8,810 bases of DNA, taken from assembly GCA_021786655.1 (NCBI GenBank), contig JAJYMU010000381.1, positions 1 through 8,810 on the forward strand. Reading direction: 5' to 3'. Positions 1 through 6,516 of the stretch are shown here, piece by piece. This stretch comes from Bacteroidota bacterium (lineage in GTDB: Bacteria > Bacteroidota > Ignavibacteria > Ignavibacteriales > Melioribacteraceae). The notes below the pieces were generated by a model that was not told the origin of the DNA, did no database searches, and saw only the letters and a list, made by a program, of their open reading frames with translations. Every line of letters begins with the position of its first letter. The first letter of the stretch is position 1. The translations under genes were made by a program, and so were the position numbers.

Positions 1-24
1 AAATAGGGCGTCAAGAGAATTTTG

Positions 25-51
25 GTTTCGTTTTTAAAATAAAATCGAAAC
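25..51 (+). terminator. AT-rich hairpin followed by a T-run, possible weak terminator
   Basis: The arms GTTTCG (25-30) and CGAAAC (46-51) pair perfectly. The stem continues after one T-T mismatch through five A-T pairs to a 3-nt loop, and ATTTTTTC follows at 52-59. This fits a weak intrinsic terminator for a plus-strand gene lying to the left of the window. The low GC content of the stem keeps confidence low. Confidence 0.35.
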
Positions 52-97
52 ATTTTTTCAACAAAACCGAATTATCACACACCTTCTAAACACAGAA

Positions 98-126
98 GCT
101 CACCCGATTAAGAAAACCTGGTGAGC
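98..126. repeat. 7-bp perfect inverted repeat in a gene-free stretch
   Basis: GCTCACC (98-104) pairs with GGTGAGC (120-126) across a 15-nt loop. A smaller hairpin, CTTCT/AGAAG (83-87 with 94-98), overlaps its left arm, so the two are mutually exclusive. Neither is followed by a clear T-run. The surrounding stretch 1-211 carries no reading frame with a credible start and ribosome binding site. Its function is unknown; it could be an RNA structure or an old terminator. Confidence 0.3.
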
Positions 127-211
127 CTTTAGAGAAAATTTAGATCCGAAAATTACAGACACATGCGGTAGAATTTGGGAAAGTATTATTGAAACTCAAA
201 CCTTTAAATTC

Positions 212-340
212 TTATCCGAAAAAGATCGAATAAAAAAGAAATCCTATCGTGAATAAAACTGTAAATCCCAATATAGACATCAATAAATAGAAAGCTATAT
301 CGTTCAACTTGTTTTTTGGTTTATCTACTTCTGCTGCCAT
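212..340 (-). CDS. 42-residue single-span membrane protein, unrecognised family
   Basis: The frame runs from an ATG at 340-338 to a TAA at 214-212. It encodes a polar, charged N-terminus (MAAEVDKPKNKLNDIAFY) followed by a single hydrophobic segment of about 22-25 residues that reaches the C-terminus, ending in FFG. A good Shine-Dalgarno sequence, GGAG, lies 8 nt upstream of the ATG. That, together with the clean soluble-then-membrane design, makes this a real gene in my reading. It is transcribed away from the amino-acid permease, which starts at 509, so the two share a 168-nt divergent promoter region. I do not recognise the family and assign no function. The layout (short charged head, one span) resembles the 47-residue protein at 1942-2085 on the other side of the permease, but I see no convincing residue-by-residue similarity. 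Confidence 0.7.
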   Translation of the reverse strand: MAAEVDKPKNKLNDIAFYLLMSILGFTVLFTIGFLFYSIFFG

Positions 341-508
341 TGTTCTAACTCCGTAAAAAATAATGCTGAATTTTGACGCCGAAAAGATAATTAATTTTTA
401 AGGAAAATCTGAATTGAATTGGAGAAAATCTTTTGGCGGTGAATTAAAATGTTATTTGAGATTTAAGTTTTGTTATTTAATTTGCGCCGAACTTTAATCA
501 AGCGAGCA

Positions 509-1915
509 ATGGCAGACAAACCGAAAAAAACAGAACTCGTCCGCGGATTAACGCTAACTGCCGCGGTAATGCTTGTCGCTGGTTCAATGATAGGCTCGGG
601 CATTTTTAGAAAGCCCGCAACGATGGCAGACCAACTTGGCTCGCCGGAACTTCTAATATTTGTATGGATTGCAGCCGGACTTATCACTTTCATCGGCGCG
701 CTCTGCAACGCAGAAATTTCCGGCATGATTGACGAGACCGGTGGTCAATACATTTACTTCCGAAAAATGTACGGCGATTTTACTTCCTACCTTTACGGAT
801 GGTCAACCCTTTCTGTAATTCAAACCGGAAGCCAGGCGGCTATAGCTTATGCTTTTGCCGAGTATGTCGGTTACTTCGTAAAATATCCGCAGGTGTCTCA
901 ATCATTACAAAACTTTGCTTTCTACATGCCGCTCGTTGGAGAGATTCATCCGTTTGTAGATTTAGGAACCAAAGTTGTTGCGATACTATGCATAGTTTTT
1001 CTTACGGGCGTAAATTATATCGGCGTGATGATTGGCGGCGCGGTCCAAACCGCTGTCTCTTACTTGAAAATAATTGTCATAGTATTGATAGCGATTTTGC
1101 TTTTGACCATGGGCAACGGCAGCGTTTCGAATATTTATACTCATTTTACAATGCCGCACAGATCGTTAGCAAGTTTGATCGCCGTTGTCGGGCTGTCTTT
1201 CTCCGGCGCGTTTTGGGCTTACGATGCTTGGAACAATCTTACGTTTGTTTCCGGTGAGGTAAAAAATCCGCAGCGAAACGTTCCGCTTGGTCTGCTGTAC
1301 GGAACGTTAATTGTGATCGGAGTTTATGTTTTGATAAACATTGCGTTTCTTTACGTGTTACCGATTAATGTAATGGCGAAGTCGCCACTCGTTGCAGCAA
1401 CAGCCGCAGAAACTATCTTCGGTCATAACGGGGCTTCTGTAATTTCTCTCGTTGTAATAATTTCAACATTCGGCGCGCTGAACGGCAGTATTCTCGCGAC
1501 TGCCCGCGTTCCATTTGCAATGGCGAGAGCAAATGTATTTTTCAAAGGGCTGGGTAAAATTCACCCGAAGTTTGGAACGCCGCATGTTTCGCTAAACCTG
1601 CTCGGTTTTTGGTCGTGCGTGCTTGTTCTCTCGGGTTCATTTGATACAATTACAGACTACGTCATGTTCGCATCATGGTTGTTTTATATGATGGGCGCTT
1701 TAGGCGTGCTGGTACTTCGCAAAAAAATGCCGGATACAAACCGCCCATACAAAGTGTGGGGTTATCCATATACGCCGTTGCTGTTTGTCGTTTTTGCTTT
1801 TCTATTCTTGGTTAATTCAATTGTGTCCGACACACAAAATGCGATGATGGGATTGATTTTGGTTTTCTCAGGATTGCCGTTCTACTTCTTTTGGAAATAC
1901 AGAAAGAGTTTGTGA
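509..1915 (+). CDS. APC-superfamily amino-acid permease (LAT/SteT-like)
   Basis: This is a 468-residue inner-membrane transporter of the amino acid-polyamine-organocation superfamily, with about 12 hydrophobic segments. The first span carries the unwound-helix motif GSMIGSGIF (residues 25-33), which binds the substrate amino and carboxyl groups in this family. Near the C-terminus, RPYKVWGYPYTP (residues 412-423) is the family signature before the last two spans. The family's usual length is 430-500 residues, so the gene is complete. I chose the ATG at 509, which gives MADKPKKTEL. The frame stays open to a TTG at 470, but that extension is a basic 13-residue tail with no ribosome binding site. 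The chosen ATG also lacks a strong Shine-Dalgarno sequence (only AAGCGAG nearby). The gene stands alone on the plus strand, flanked on both sides by minus-strand small membrane-protein genes. The substrate cannot be read from the sequence; exchange or proton symport of neutral amino acids is the family norm. Confidence 0.9.
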   Translation: MADKPKKTELVRGLTLTAAVMLVAGSMIGSGIFRKPATMADQLGSPELLIFVWIAAGLITFIGALCNAEISGMIDETGGQYIYFRKMYGDFTSYLYGWSTLSVIQTGSQAAIAYAFAEYVGYFVKYPQVSQSLQNFAFYMPLVGEIHPFVDLGTKVVAILCIVFLTGVNYIGVMIGGAVQTAVSYLKIIVIVLIAILLLTMGNGSVSNIYTHFTMPHRSLASLIAVVGLSFSGAFWAYDAWNNLTFVSGEVKNPQRNVPLGLLYGTLIVIGVYVLINIAFLYVLPINVMAKSPLVAATAAETIFGHNGASVISLVVIISTFGALNGSILATARVPFAMARANVFFKGLGKIHPKFGTPHVSLNLLGFWSCVLVLSGSFDTITDYVMFASWLFYMMGALGVLVLRKKMPDTNRPYKVWGYPYTPLLFVVFAFLFLVNSIVSDTQNAMMGLILVFSGLPFYFFWKYRKSL

Positions 1916-1941
1916 TGCGGTGTTTGTTCGTACGGAGCGGT

Positions 1942-2085
1942 TTACTTAAAAATTAAGTAGAGAAAATAAATGATCGCGCAAAACATTGAGAGAGTAATAA
2001 TTCCCAGCGAGACATAAAGCAGCATCATTAAAGGCGGTGTTTTAACCAAAACGTTCGAATTGTTTTCTTTTGTTTTAAAGATCAC
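1942..2085 (-). CDS. 47-residue single-span membrane protein, GTG start, last gene of the exbB-ppa run
   Basis: The frame begins with GTG at 2085-2083 and ends with TAA at 1944-1942. It has a polar head of about 18 residues (MIFKTKENNSNVLVKTPP) and then one hydrophobic span of about 26 residues ending in YFLYLIFK. A strong Shine-Dalgarno sequence, AGGGGGAT, lies 7 nt before the GTG and overlaps the stop codon of ppa, which ends at 2098. That gives 12 nt between the genes and suggests translation coupled to the pyrophosphatase. The GTG start and short length would hide this gene from simple ORF calling. It converges with the permease, 26 nt from the permease stop. I do not recognise the family. 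It is probably an inner-membrane protein, with the charged head likely cytoplasmic. No function can be assigned. Confidence 0.68.
   Translation of the reverse strand: MIFKTKENNSNVLVKTPPLMMLLYVSLGIITLSMFCAIIYFLYLIFK
1943..1959. repeat. Perfect AT-rich palindrome between convergent genes
   Basis: TACTTAA (1943-1949) and TTAAGTA (1953-1959) form a perfect 7-bp stem with a 3-nt AAA loop. It overlaps the stop codon of the 47-residue gene and lies 27 nt past the permease stop. The position suits a bidirectional transcript end, but neither strand shows a following T-run and the stem holds only one G-C pair. Evidence for termination is therefore weak. Confidence 0.3.
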
Positions 2086-2097
2086 GTTTTAATCCCC

Positions 2098-2661
2098 CTA
2101 ATTTTCTTTACCGAATTTTTCTTCGTATCTCTGAATTGATTCCAGAATAATTTTATACGCTTCCTCTTTTCCAACAATTTTTTCTACAACGACGTTTTTG
2201 TGCTCGAGCTTCTTATAATCTTCAAAAAATCTCTGCAGTTCCACCATTGAATGCGGCGGCAGATTGCGCAAGTCGTCAATATAATTTACGGATATATCGT
2301 TCTTAGCAACCGCAATTATTTTTTCATCTTTCTCTTCGTTATCAACCATCGTCATCAAACCGATCACCTTTGCTTCAATCAAGCAGAGTGGATCAACTTC
2401 AACGGAACAAATTACAAGAATGTCGAGCGGATCTTCGTCGTCGCTTACAGTTCGCGGTATGAATCCGTAATTTGCCGGATAGTGAACGGCGGAAAATAAA
2501 ACGCGGTCCAGCCTCAGCAGACCGCTTGTTTTATCGAGTTCGTATTTCGCTTTTGATCCTTCGGGTATCTCAATTATGGCATTAACTACGGCTGGAAAAT
2601 TGCTGCCGTAACTTACATCATGCCATGGATTGAAGTACTTAACAGTTTTGTTTTGACTCAT
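2098..2661 (-). CDS. ppa: Inorganic pyrophosphatase, family I (soluble)
   Basis: This cytoplasmic enzyme hydrolyses pyrophosphate to two phosphates with Mg2+, pulling biosynthetic reactions forward. At 187 residues it has the bacterial family I length. The metal-binding signature DEDPLDIL is at 75-82. Matching it by eye to the E. coli enzyme, all the usual active-site positions are present: E31, K39, E41, R53, Y61, Y65, D75, D77, D80, D107, D112, K114, Y149 and K150. It is therefore predicted to be active. The ATG at 2661 gives MSQNKTVKYF; no strong Shine-Dalgarno sequence precedes it. The gap to the upstream TPR gene is 42 nt, the largest within the run, so ppa may also have its own promoter. 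It is followed 12 nt later by a 47-residue membrane-protein gene. Its place behind a PstS-like gene suggests a phosphate theme, but ppa is a housekeeping gene and the link may be accidental. Confidence 0.97.
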   Translation of the reverse strand: MSQNKTVKYFNPWHDVSYGSNFPAVVNAIIEIPEGSKAKYELDKTSGLLRLDRVLFSAVHYPANYGFIPRTVSDDEDPLDILVICSVEVDPLCLIEAKVIGLMTMVDNEEKDEKIIAVAKNDISVNYIDDLRNLPPHSMVELQRFFEDYKKLEHKNVVVEKIVGKEEAYKIILESIQRYEEKFGKEN

Positions 2662-2703
2662 CGTAAACTTTATTTAGTCTTTCCCATTCGCAGCAATGGT
2701 GAA

Positions 2704-4173
2704 TTAGTCTGCGCTTAACCTTCTTAAACCTTTCTTTGCAATTTCACTTTTAGGATTCAATTTCAAAACTTGCCTGTACCACTTTATAGCCTCATCAAAA
2801 TTTTGCAGCTGATGATAACTAACGGCAATCATCTCGGTCGTTCCAACGTCGTTAGGTTTATATTGAAGCACTCTTTTCAAATAAGGAATTGCGGCGTTAT
2901 AATTCTGTCTATCAAATGCGCGTCTTCCTAAAAAGAAATTAGCAACAAACACTTCATCTTTGTACTGCTTTTCTTTTCCATCCGCAAGACGCAATACATT
3001 ATTGAATAGCTCGGAAGCCTGTTCTGTGGAATCCAATTTGGTGTAGACTTGAGCAAGCCAATATGTTGTCGCAAATGTGGTATCAACCAACTTTTTAGCT
3101 TTTAGAAATGCGCGTCTCGCTTCATCATATTGTCCGTCTTGGAACGCAGCAAAACCCATGTAACGGTAAGCCGGTTCGTAAGTTGAATCAACTTGGGTTT
3201 TAGCTTTGTAATATTTTATTGCGAGTGCATTCTGTTTGTTTCTAAAGTAAGTGTTTGCCATTTCCATGAAAAGTCCGGATTGAGTGCTGTCTTTCTTAAC
3301 GACTTTCTCAAAATATTTTATAGCAAGGGAATCCGCTAGAAGGTTTTGATAGGCATAACCGGCATTCTTAAGATCACTAACCGTCATTTGAGAGTCTGGA
3401 ATTTCTGCGTAGTGCTTTGTTGATTCCTTAAAATATTCCTGAGCTTTTTTTGTCTCAAGTGAATCCGGCTTGCCTCCGCCGTTTCCGTTGGAATGATTTC
3501 TTGTTAGTATTACTCCCAGTGCATACGACGAAATTGCGGCATCTTTTTTCAACTTTACATCATCCGGATATTTTTTCAGTCCCTCGAGCGCGTATGTGTG
3601 CGCTTTTTCATAATTGGTTGTCTCAAGAAAAGCTTTCGTCAATCTTTCATATGCTTCTTTTGTCTGATCAATCGCGATATATTTTTCGTACAGTACGGCG
3701 GCATCGGCGAACATTTTTGCCTGGTAAAGGATTGATGCAGCATCAACGTATGCTTTCGCGTTTTTAGGATCTAACGCTATTATTTTCAAATATTTATTTA
3801 CTGCTTCAGTATATCTTTTTTGTTTGACCAAAAGTTCGGCGGATTTAAACTTCAGCGGCACATCAAGTGAATCCATTGTTTCCGCTTGAGCATAATTTGA
3901 GAGGGCAAGTTCCGCAACGTTCATCTTTGCGTAAGCATCGCCAAGATATTCGTAAAGACGTTTATCAACAAGATTTTTTTCGCGCAATTGAATTAGAAGT
4001 TTCAAAGCTTCGGTAGGAGGCTCGTTATCCAACACTTCTTTTGTAATTGTTAATGCTTTGCTATAGTCTTTATCCTTAATCGCTTTTTCCGCATCGCCAA
4101 CTTTGCTTTGTGCGTTTACATTGAAAAGCATTGCAAAATAAATTCCAAAAAGTATAAGGGCTGTTCTTTTCAT
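2704..4173 (-). CDS. Secreted tetratricopeptide-repeat protein
   Basis: This 489-residue protein begins with a signal peptide, MKRTALILFGIYFAMLFNVNA, with likely cleavage after A21, which places it in the periplasm. The rest is almost entirely helical repeat. TPR-like 34-residue units are visible from about 25-60, 72-105, 106-139, 140-173 and 174-206. After a Gly/Asn-rich linker (about 226-236) they continue from about 267 to the end, with typical W/Y-G/A-Y-A/F patterns and units ending in LDPKN, YKPND and LNPKS. TPR arrays bind other proteins, so a scaffold role is likely. The gene starts 14 nt after the stop of the PstS-like gene, so the two are very probably cotranscribed and may act together. 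There is no strong Shine-Dalgarno sequence; an A-rich stretch precedes the ATG. The ligand or partner is unknown. Confidence 0.85.
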   Translation of the reverse strand: MKRTALILFGIYFAMLFNVNAQSKVGDAEKAIKDKDYSKALTITKEVLDNEPPTEALKLLIQLREKNLVDKRLYEYLGDAYAKMNVAELALSNYAQAETMDSLDVPLKFKSAELLVKQKRYTEAVNKYLKIIALDPKNAKAYVDAASILYQAKMFADAAVLYEKYIAIDQTKEAYERLTKAFLETTNYEKAHTYALEGLKKYPDDVKLKKDAAISSYALGVILTRNHSNGNGGGKPDSLETKKAQEYFKESTKHYAEIPDSQMTVSDLKNAGYAYQNLLADSLAIKYFEKVVKKDSTQSGLFMEMANTYFRNKQNALAIKYYKAKTQVDSTYEPAYRYMGFAAFQDGQYDEARRAFLKAKKLVDTTFATTYWLAQVYTKLDSTEQASELFNNVLRLADGKEKQYKDEVFVANFFLGRRAFDRQNYNAAIPYLKRVLQYKPNDVGTTEMIAVSYHQLQNFDEAIKWYRQVLKLNPKSEIAKKGLRRLSAD

Positions 4174-4187
4174 TTTTTACCGCCGAT

Positions 4188-5048
4188 TTAATTCACCATT
4201 TTTACCGGAACCGTAGCCGGTCCCAAATTATGTTTTGAAACAATTTTTTGACCCTCAAAGCTGGTCAAGAATGTTGCAAAGCCGGAAGCTAAACCGATTC
4301 CGACTTCATTTATAAAAATTGATGTGGTTCTTACTAACGGATATGTCTGGCTAACCAGGTACGCAGTATAAGGTTTGTAATACAATATGTCAGTCTGACT
4401 TCTCATGATTCCCACTTCCAAAACCTTTACACCTTCAACATTTTCCAAAGTGTTCAAGCCGACAAATCCCAAACTTTTTCGTGTTGATTTAACTTTCTGA
4501 ATAACCTCTTCTTCACTTTTAACTATAGAAACTTTTTGAGGTTCCTTGTTCCCGAGCACACTCGTTTTTAGATATTCATAAACGCCGGAATTAGGATCCG
4601 GGACAAACACTTGGAAACCCATTGTCTGCCCCGTGAGTATTTTCTTTACGTCGTCCATCGTTAAATTTTCTTTCGATTCACTATTACTTACAATTGGTAC
4701 AACCGCATCGTAGCAAAACTTAAAAGTACGCATGTCGGATTTTGTTTTTTCAAAATAGGACTTTTCTTCAGCATTCAAAGTTCTTGAACTGATGAAAAGA
4801 GTTGCTTCGCCGTTCAGGACATCTGCAATGCCTTCTCTCGCTTTAACCGTAACTAAATCGATCTTGCTGTTAGGATAAAGCGTGACAAATGTATCTCTCT
4901 CCGCCTTAATAACGTTGTAAAGAGATTCATCTACATAGCATTTCAAAGAGCCTCTGATAGGCGAAAGTTCTTTTTCTTTGCATCCGGCAAATACCAGCAA
5001 TGCCGCCGAAAAAGAAAACAACAATATTCTTTTAATTCTCTTCGTCAT
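4188..5048 (-). CDS. PstS-like substrate-binding lipoprotein
   Basis: This 286-residue protein has the periplasmic phosphate-binding fold. The start chosen is the ATG at 5048, because it gives an ideal lipoprotein signal: basic MTKRIKR, a hydrophobic core, then VFAGC with the lipidated cysteine at 23. An upstream in-frame start at 5108 would add 20 polar residues in front and is rejected. Family features are ISSRTLNAEE (86-95), AVVPIVSNSESKENLTMDDV (115-134), NSGVYEY (153-159) and a typical C-terminal end from YPLVR (236) through GFATFL and EGQKIV to the end. In true PstS the third region reads R-x3-SGT and contributes phosphate ligands; here the arginine position and the threonine are not kept, so the ligand may not be phosphate. 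No pstC, pstA or pstB is present. The start overlaps the end of the 67-residue gene by 17 nt, suggesting translational coupling within the TonB run. Confidence 0.85.
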   Translation of the reverse strand: MTKRIKRILLFSFSAALLVFAGCKEKELSPIRGSLKCYVDESLYNVIKAERDTFVTLYPNSKIDLVTVKAREGIADVLNGEATLFISSRTLNAEEKSYFEKTKSDMRTFKFCYDAVVPIVSNSESKENLTMDDVKKILTGQTMGFQVFVPDPNSGVYEYLKTSVLGNKEPQKVSIVKSEEEVIQKVKSTRKSLGFVGLNTLENVEGVKVLEVGIMRSQTDILYYKPYTAYLVSQTYPLVRTTSIFINEVGIGLASGFATFLTSFEGQKIVSKHNLGPATVPVKMVN

Positions 5049-5235
5049 TCCGTTTGTTTTTGAATAACGTTGATATAATTCTGAATAGTCCGTACAAGAT
5101 AAGAACAACCCCCATCATTACCTTAAACTGAACAGGCAAGTATGAGGGTATTAAGTTCGTAAACAATATTCCTAACCCAAGTAAAACAAAAACGGCTCCC
5201 GCAGCATAGCCGATGTACATCATTACATTCTGCAT
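5032..5235 (-). CDS. 67-residue two-span membrane protein between tonB and the PstS-like gene
   Basis: Hydrophobic segments at about 7-27 (YIGYAAGAVFVLLGLGILFT) and 37-57 are joined by a short loop, NLIPSYLPVQ, and followed by a highly charged tail, KNKRNDEEN. Both ends are probably cytoplasmic. The chosen start is the ATG at 5235, which shares its A with the tonB stop codon in a TAATG overlap, a classic arrangement for re-initiation; no good Shine-Dalgarno sequence is present. The frame is open 15 codons further upstream, but that part lies inside tonB and is not membrane-like. The 3' end overlaps the PstS-like gene by 17 nt. Overlap on both sides implies coordinated amounts of TonB, this protein and the lipoprotein. 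I do not recognise the family. An accessory part of the TonB complex is a reasonable but untested guess. Confidence 0.82.
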   Translation of the reverse strand: MQNVMMYIGYAAGAVFVLLGLGILFTNLIPSYLPVQFKVMMGVVLILYGLFRIISTLFKNKRNDEEN

Positions 5236-5981
5236 TACCGCTGGTCCGCAAGAGTAAAGCGGTACGGTAATACAATCCACACGGCAATCGGGTGATTGTT
5301 TTGAAGAGCCGGAGTGAATGCCGATTTCATAGCCGCTTCAACAGCAGATTGATTGAACAATTCGGAATCCGACTTAATGACAACCGCTTTCTTGGGTCTG
5401 CCTTCTTTATCAACCAATACTTTTACAAATACTTTACCGGTAATACCGGCACGTTTTGCAATTTCAGGATAATCCGGTTTTGCAGCAACAACCATTTCCG
5501 GTAATTTTTCAACCGCGACGAAAGCGTTCATATCGGGATCGTCGGTTTGTTGTTCAATTTTAATATCCTGAGTTATTTGCGCGGCGCCAGTTCCAACATC
5601 GTTGCCTAAAGCAGGCGCTGCTTGTTTGCTCATCTCTTGTTGCGTTGCAATTGTTTGTTCCGGCGGCGCTTGTTCATCCGGAACTGGAACAGGAACACCA
5701 ACAGTTGGTGGCGCCACTTGAGCCGCAAGAGCAATTTGAGGCGGAGCCTCGTTTGCAATTGACGGCGGTGGACCGAGTTCGCTGTATTTCATAATTCTTA
5801 CTGTTGGTATATTATCGGAATCTTCTTTGGTCATAGCTTGATAAAAATAATAAGATCCGATACCAAGCAAGTGGAGAAAAATTGCAATCGCCACTCCGAC
5901 GGCATAATTACGGGGGTAGAGTTGTTTTAATTCAAACGCTCCGTAAACCCCTTCGTTCTTTACTGCAATTGTTTGTGACAT
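5235..5981 (-). CDS. tonB: TonB energy transducer
   Basis: TonB carries energy from the ExbB/ExbD proton channel to outer-membrane receptors. The 248-residue protein has a short cytoplasmic N-terminus of about 26 residues. A single membrane anchor at about 27-47 contains H37, which may correspond to the histidine important in the E. coli TonB anchor. A Pro/Ala/Gln-rich periplasmic linker follows (about 58-155, including PPTVGVPVPVPDEQAPPEQ). The C-terminal TonB domain covers about 160-243, with YPEIAKRAGITGKVFVKVLV, the FNQSAVEAAMKSAFTPALQN helix region and WIVLPYRF. The start has a Shine-Dalgarno sequence, GGAGAG, 4 nt before the ATG, and lies 14 nt after exbD2. The stop overlaps the next gene by one base. 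The N-terminal segment is longer than in E. coli. Which receptors it serves cannot be told from this window. Confidence 0.95.
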   Translation of the reverse strand: MSQTIAVKNEGVYGAFELKQLYPRNYAVGVAIAIFLHLLGIGSYYFYQAMTKEDSDNIPTVRIMKYSELGPPPSIANEAPPQIALAAQVAPPTVGVPVPVPDEQAPPEQTIATQQEMSKQAAPALGNDVGTGAAQITQDIKIEQQTDDPDMNAFVAVEKLPEMVVAAKPDYPEIAKRAGITGKVFVKVLVDKEGRPKKAVVIKSDSELFNQSAVEAAMKSAFTPALQNNHPIAVWIVLPYRFTLADQR

Positions 5982-5995
5982 TGTTCTCTCCAGAC

Positions 5996-6499
5996 TTAAA
6001 TGGTTGCTTTGGACATTTCTTTTTTGTCGATATCCGTCATTGGAGCAAATGAAAATCTGCCAAGGTTAGTTTGATTTAGAGCATCAATAATATCGATCAT
6101 TGCATGATATTTACTTTTGCGATCAATCTTGATTAGCACAACATATTTCGGATTTTCTTTTTGCTTTTCCTGCAGTACTTTGGTCAAATCGGCAAATTTA
6201 AATTTATGAGGAAGTTCAAAACCAATACTCCAAAACATATCCAGGTTTTCATCGCATCGAATTGTGAGTAAATTAGATTCAGCCATTTTTACCTGAGCTT
6301 TCGGGTCAGGAGGAAGATTTATTTCAAGTGTTTGTGGCTTACGAAAAACAGTGGTTAACATGAAAAAAGTTAGCAACAGAAACGCAACGTCAACCAATGG
6401 TGTCATATCGATACGAATAGCCATTCTCTTGGGCTGTTTCCGTTTACCTTTTTTCTTTCTGTGTCCGCCGCTATCGCCGCCAACATCTGCACCGGCCAT
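5996..6499 (-). CDS. exbD: Biopolymer transporter ExbD, second copy
   Basis: ExbD subunits sit inside the ExbB pentamer and use the proton gradient. This copy has 167 residues: a cytoplasmic head rich in Gly, Lys and Arg (1-29, with HRKKKGKRKQPKR), one membrane span at about 34-51, and a periplasmic domain to the end. The span begins with IDMTPLVDVAFLL; D37 is the equivalent of the proton-carrying aspartate of E. coli ExbD, and an extra acid, D31, precedes it. A Shine-Dalgarno sequence, AGGAG, lies 7 nt before the ATG, and the gap to exbD1 is 17 nt. Around the span it is nearly identical to exbD1, but the periplasmic domains differ strongly. This suggests that both enter the same channel but contact different partners. 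The Gly-rich basic head is absent from exbD1. Confidence 0.95.
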   Translation of the reverse strand: MAGADVGGDSGGHRKKKGKRKQPKRMAIRIDMTPLVDVAFLLLTFFMLTTVFRKPQTLEINLPPDPKAQVKMAESNLLTIRCDENLDMFWSIGFELPHKFKFADLTKVLQEKQKENPKYVVLIKIDRKSKYHAMIDIIDALNQTNLGRFSFAPMTDIDKKEMSKATI

Positions 6500-6516
6500 A
6501 TTAAACTCCTATTATA

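Noticed and set aside
1..53. Minus-strand frame starting at an ATG at 53 and open to the window edge, 17 codons
   Set aside because: It has no Shine-Dalgarno sequence, its start lies at a hairpin, and too little is visible to tell a gene from chance.
3..89. Plus-strand frame open from the window edge to a TAA at 87-89, possibly the tail of an upstream gene
   Set aside because: Only 28 residues of unremarkable sequence are visible, and it runs through the 25-51 hairpin; other frames close at similar distance.
470..508. Upstream TTG start for the permease giving 13 extra residues
   Set aside because: It has no ribosome binding site and adds a basic segment not expected in this family; the ATG at 509 gives a normal N-terminus.
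341..508. A specific promoter for the permease, such as TTGACG at about 374
   Set aside because: No matching -10 box at proper spacing was found, and no clear Bacteroidota-type TAnnTTTG motif with its upstream partner.
799..1257. 152-residue plus-strand frame within the permease
   Set aside because: It is an out-of-frame shadow of the permease: Cys/Arg-rich, no domain, no start signal.
5049..5108. Longer N-terminus for the PstS-like protein
   Set aside because: It would bury the lipoprotein signal behind 20 polar residues; the ATG at 5048 starts exactly at the basic part of the signal peptide.
5236..5280. Longer N-terminus for the 67-residue membrane protein
   Set aside because: It lies wholly inside the tonB coding end and uses a start without support; the TAATG overlap explains the shorter start.
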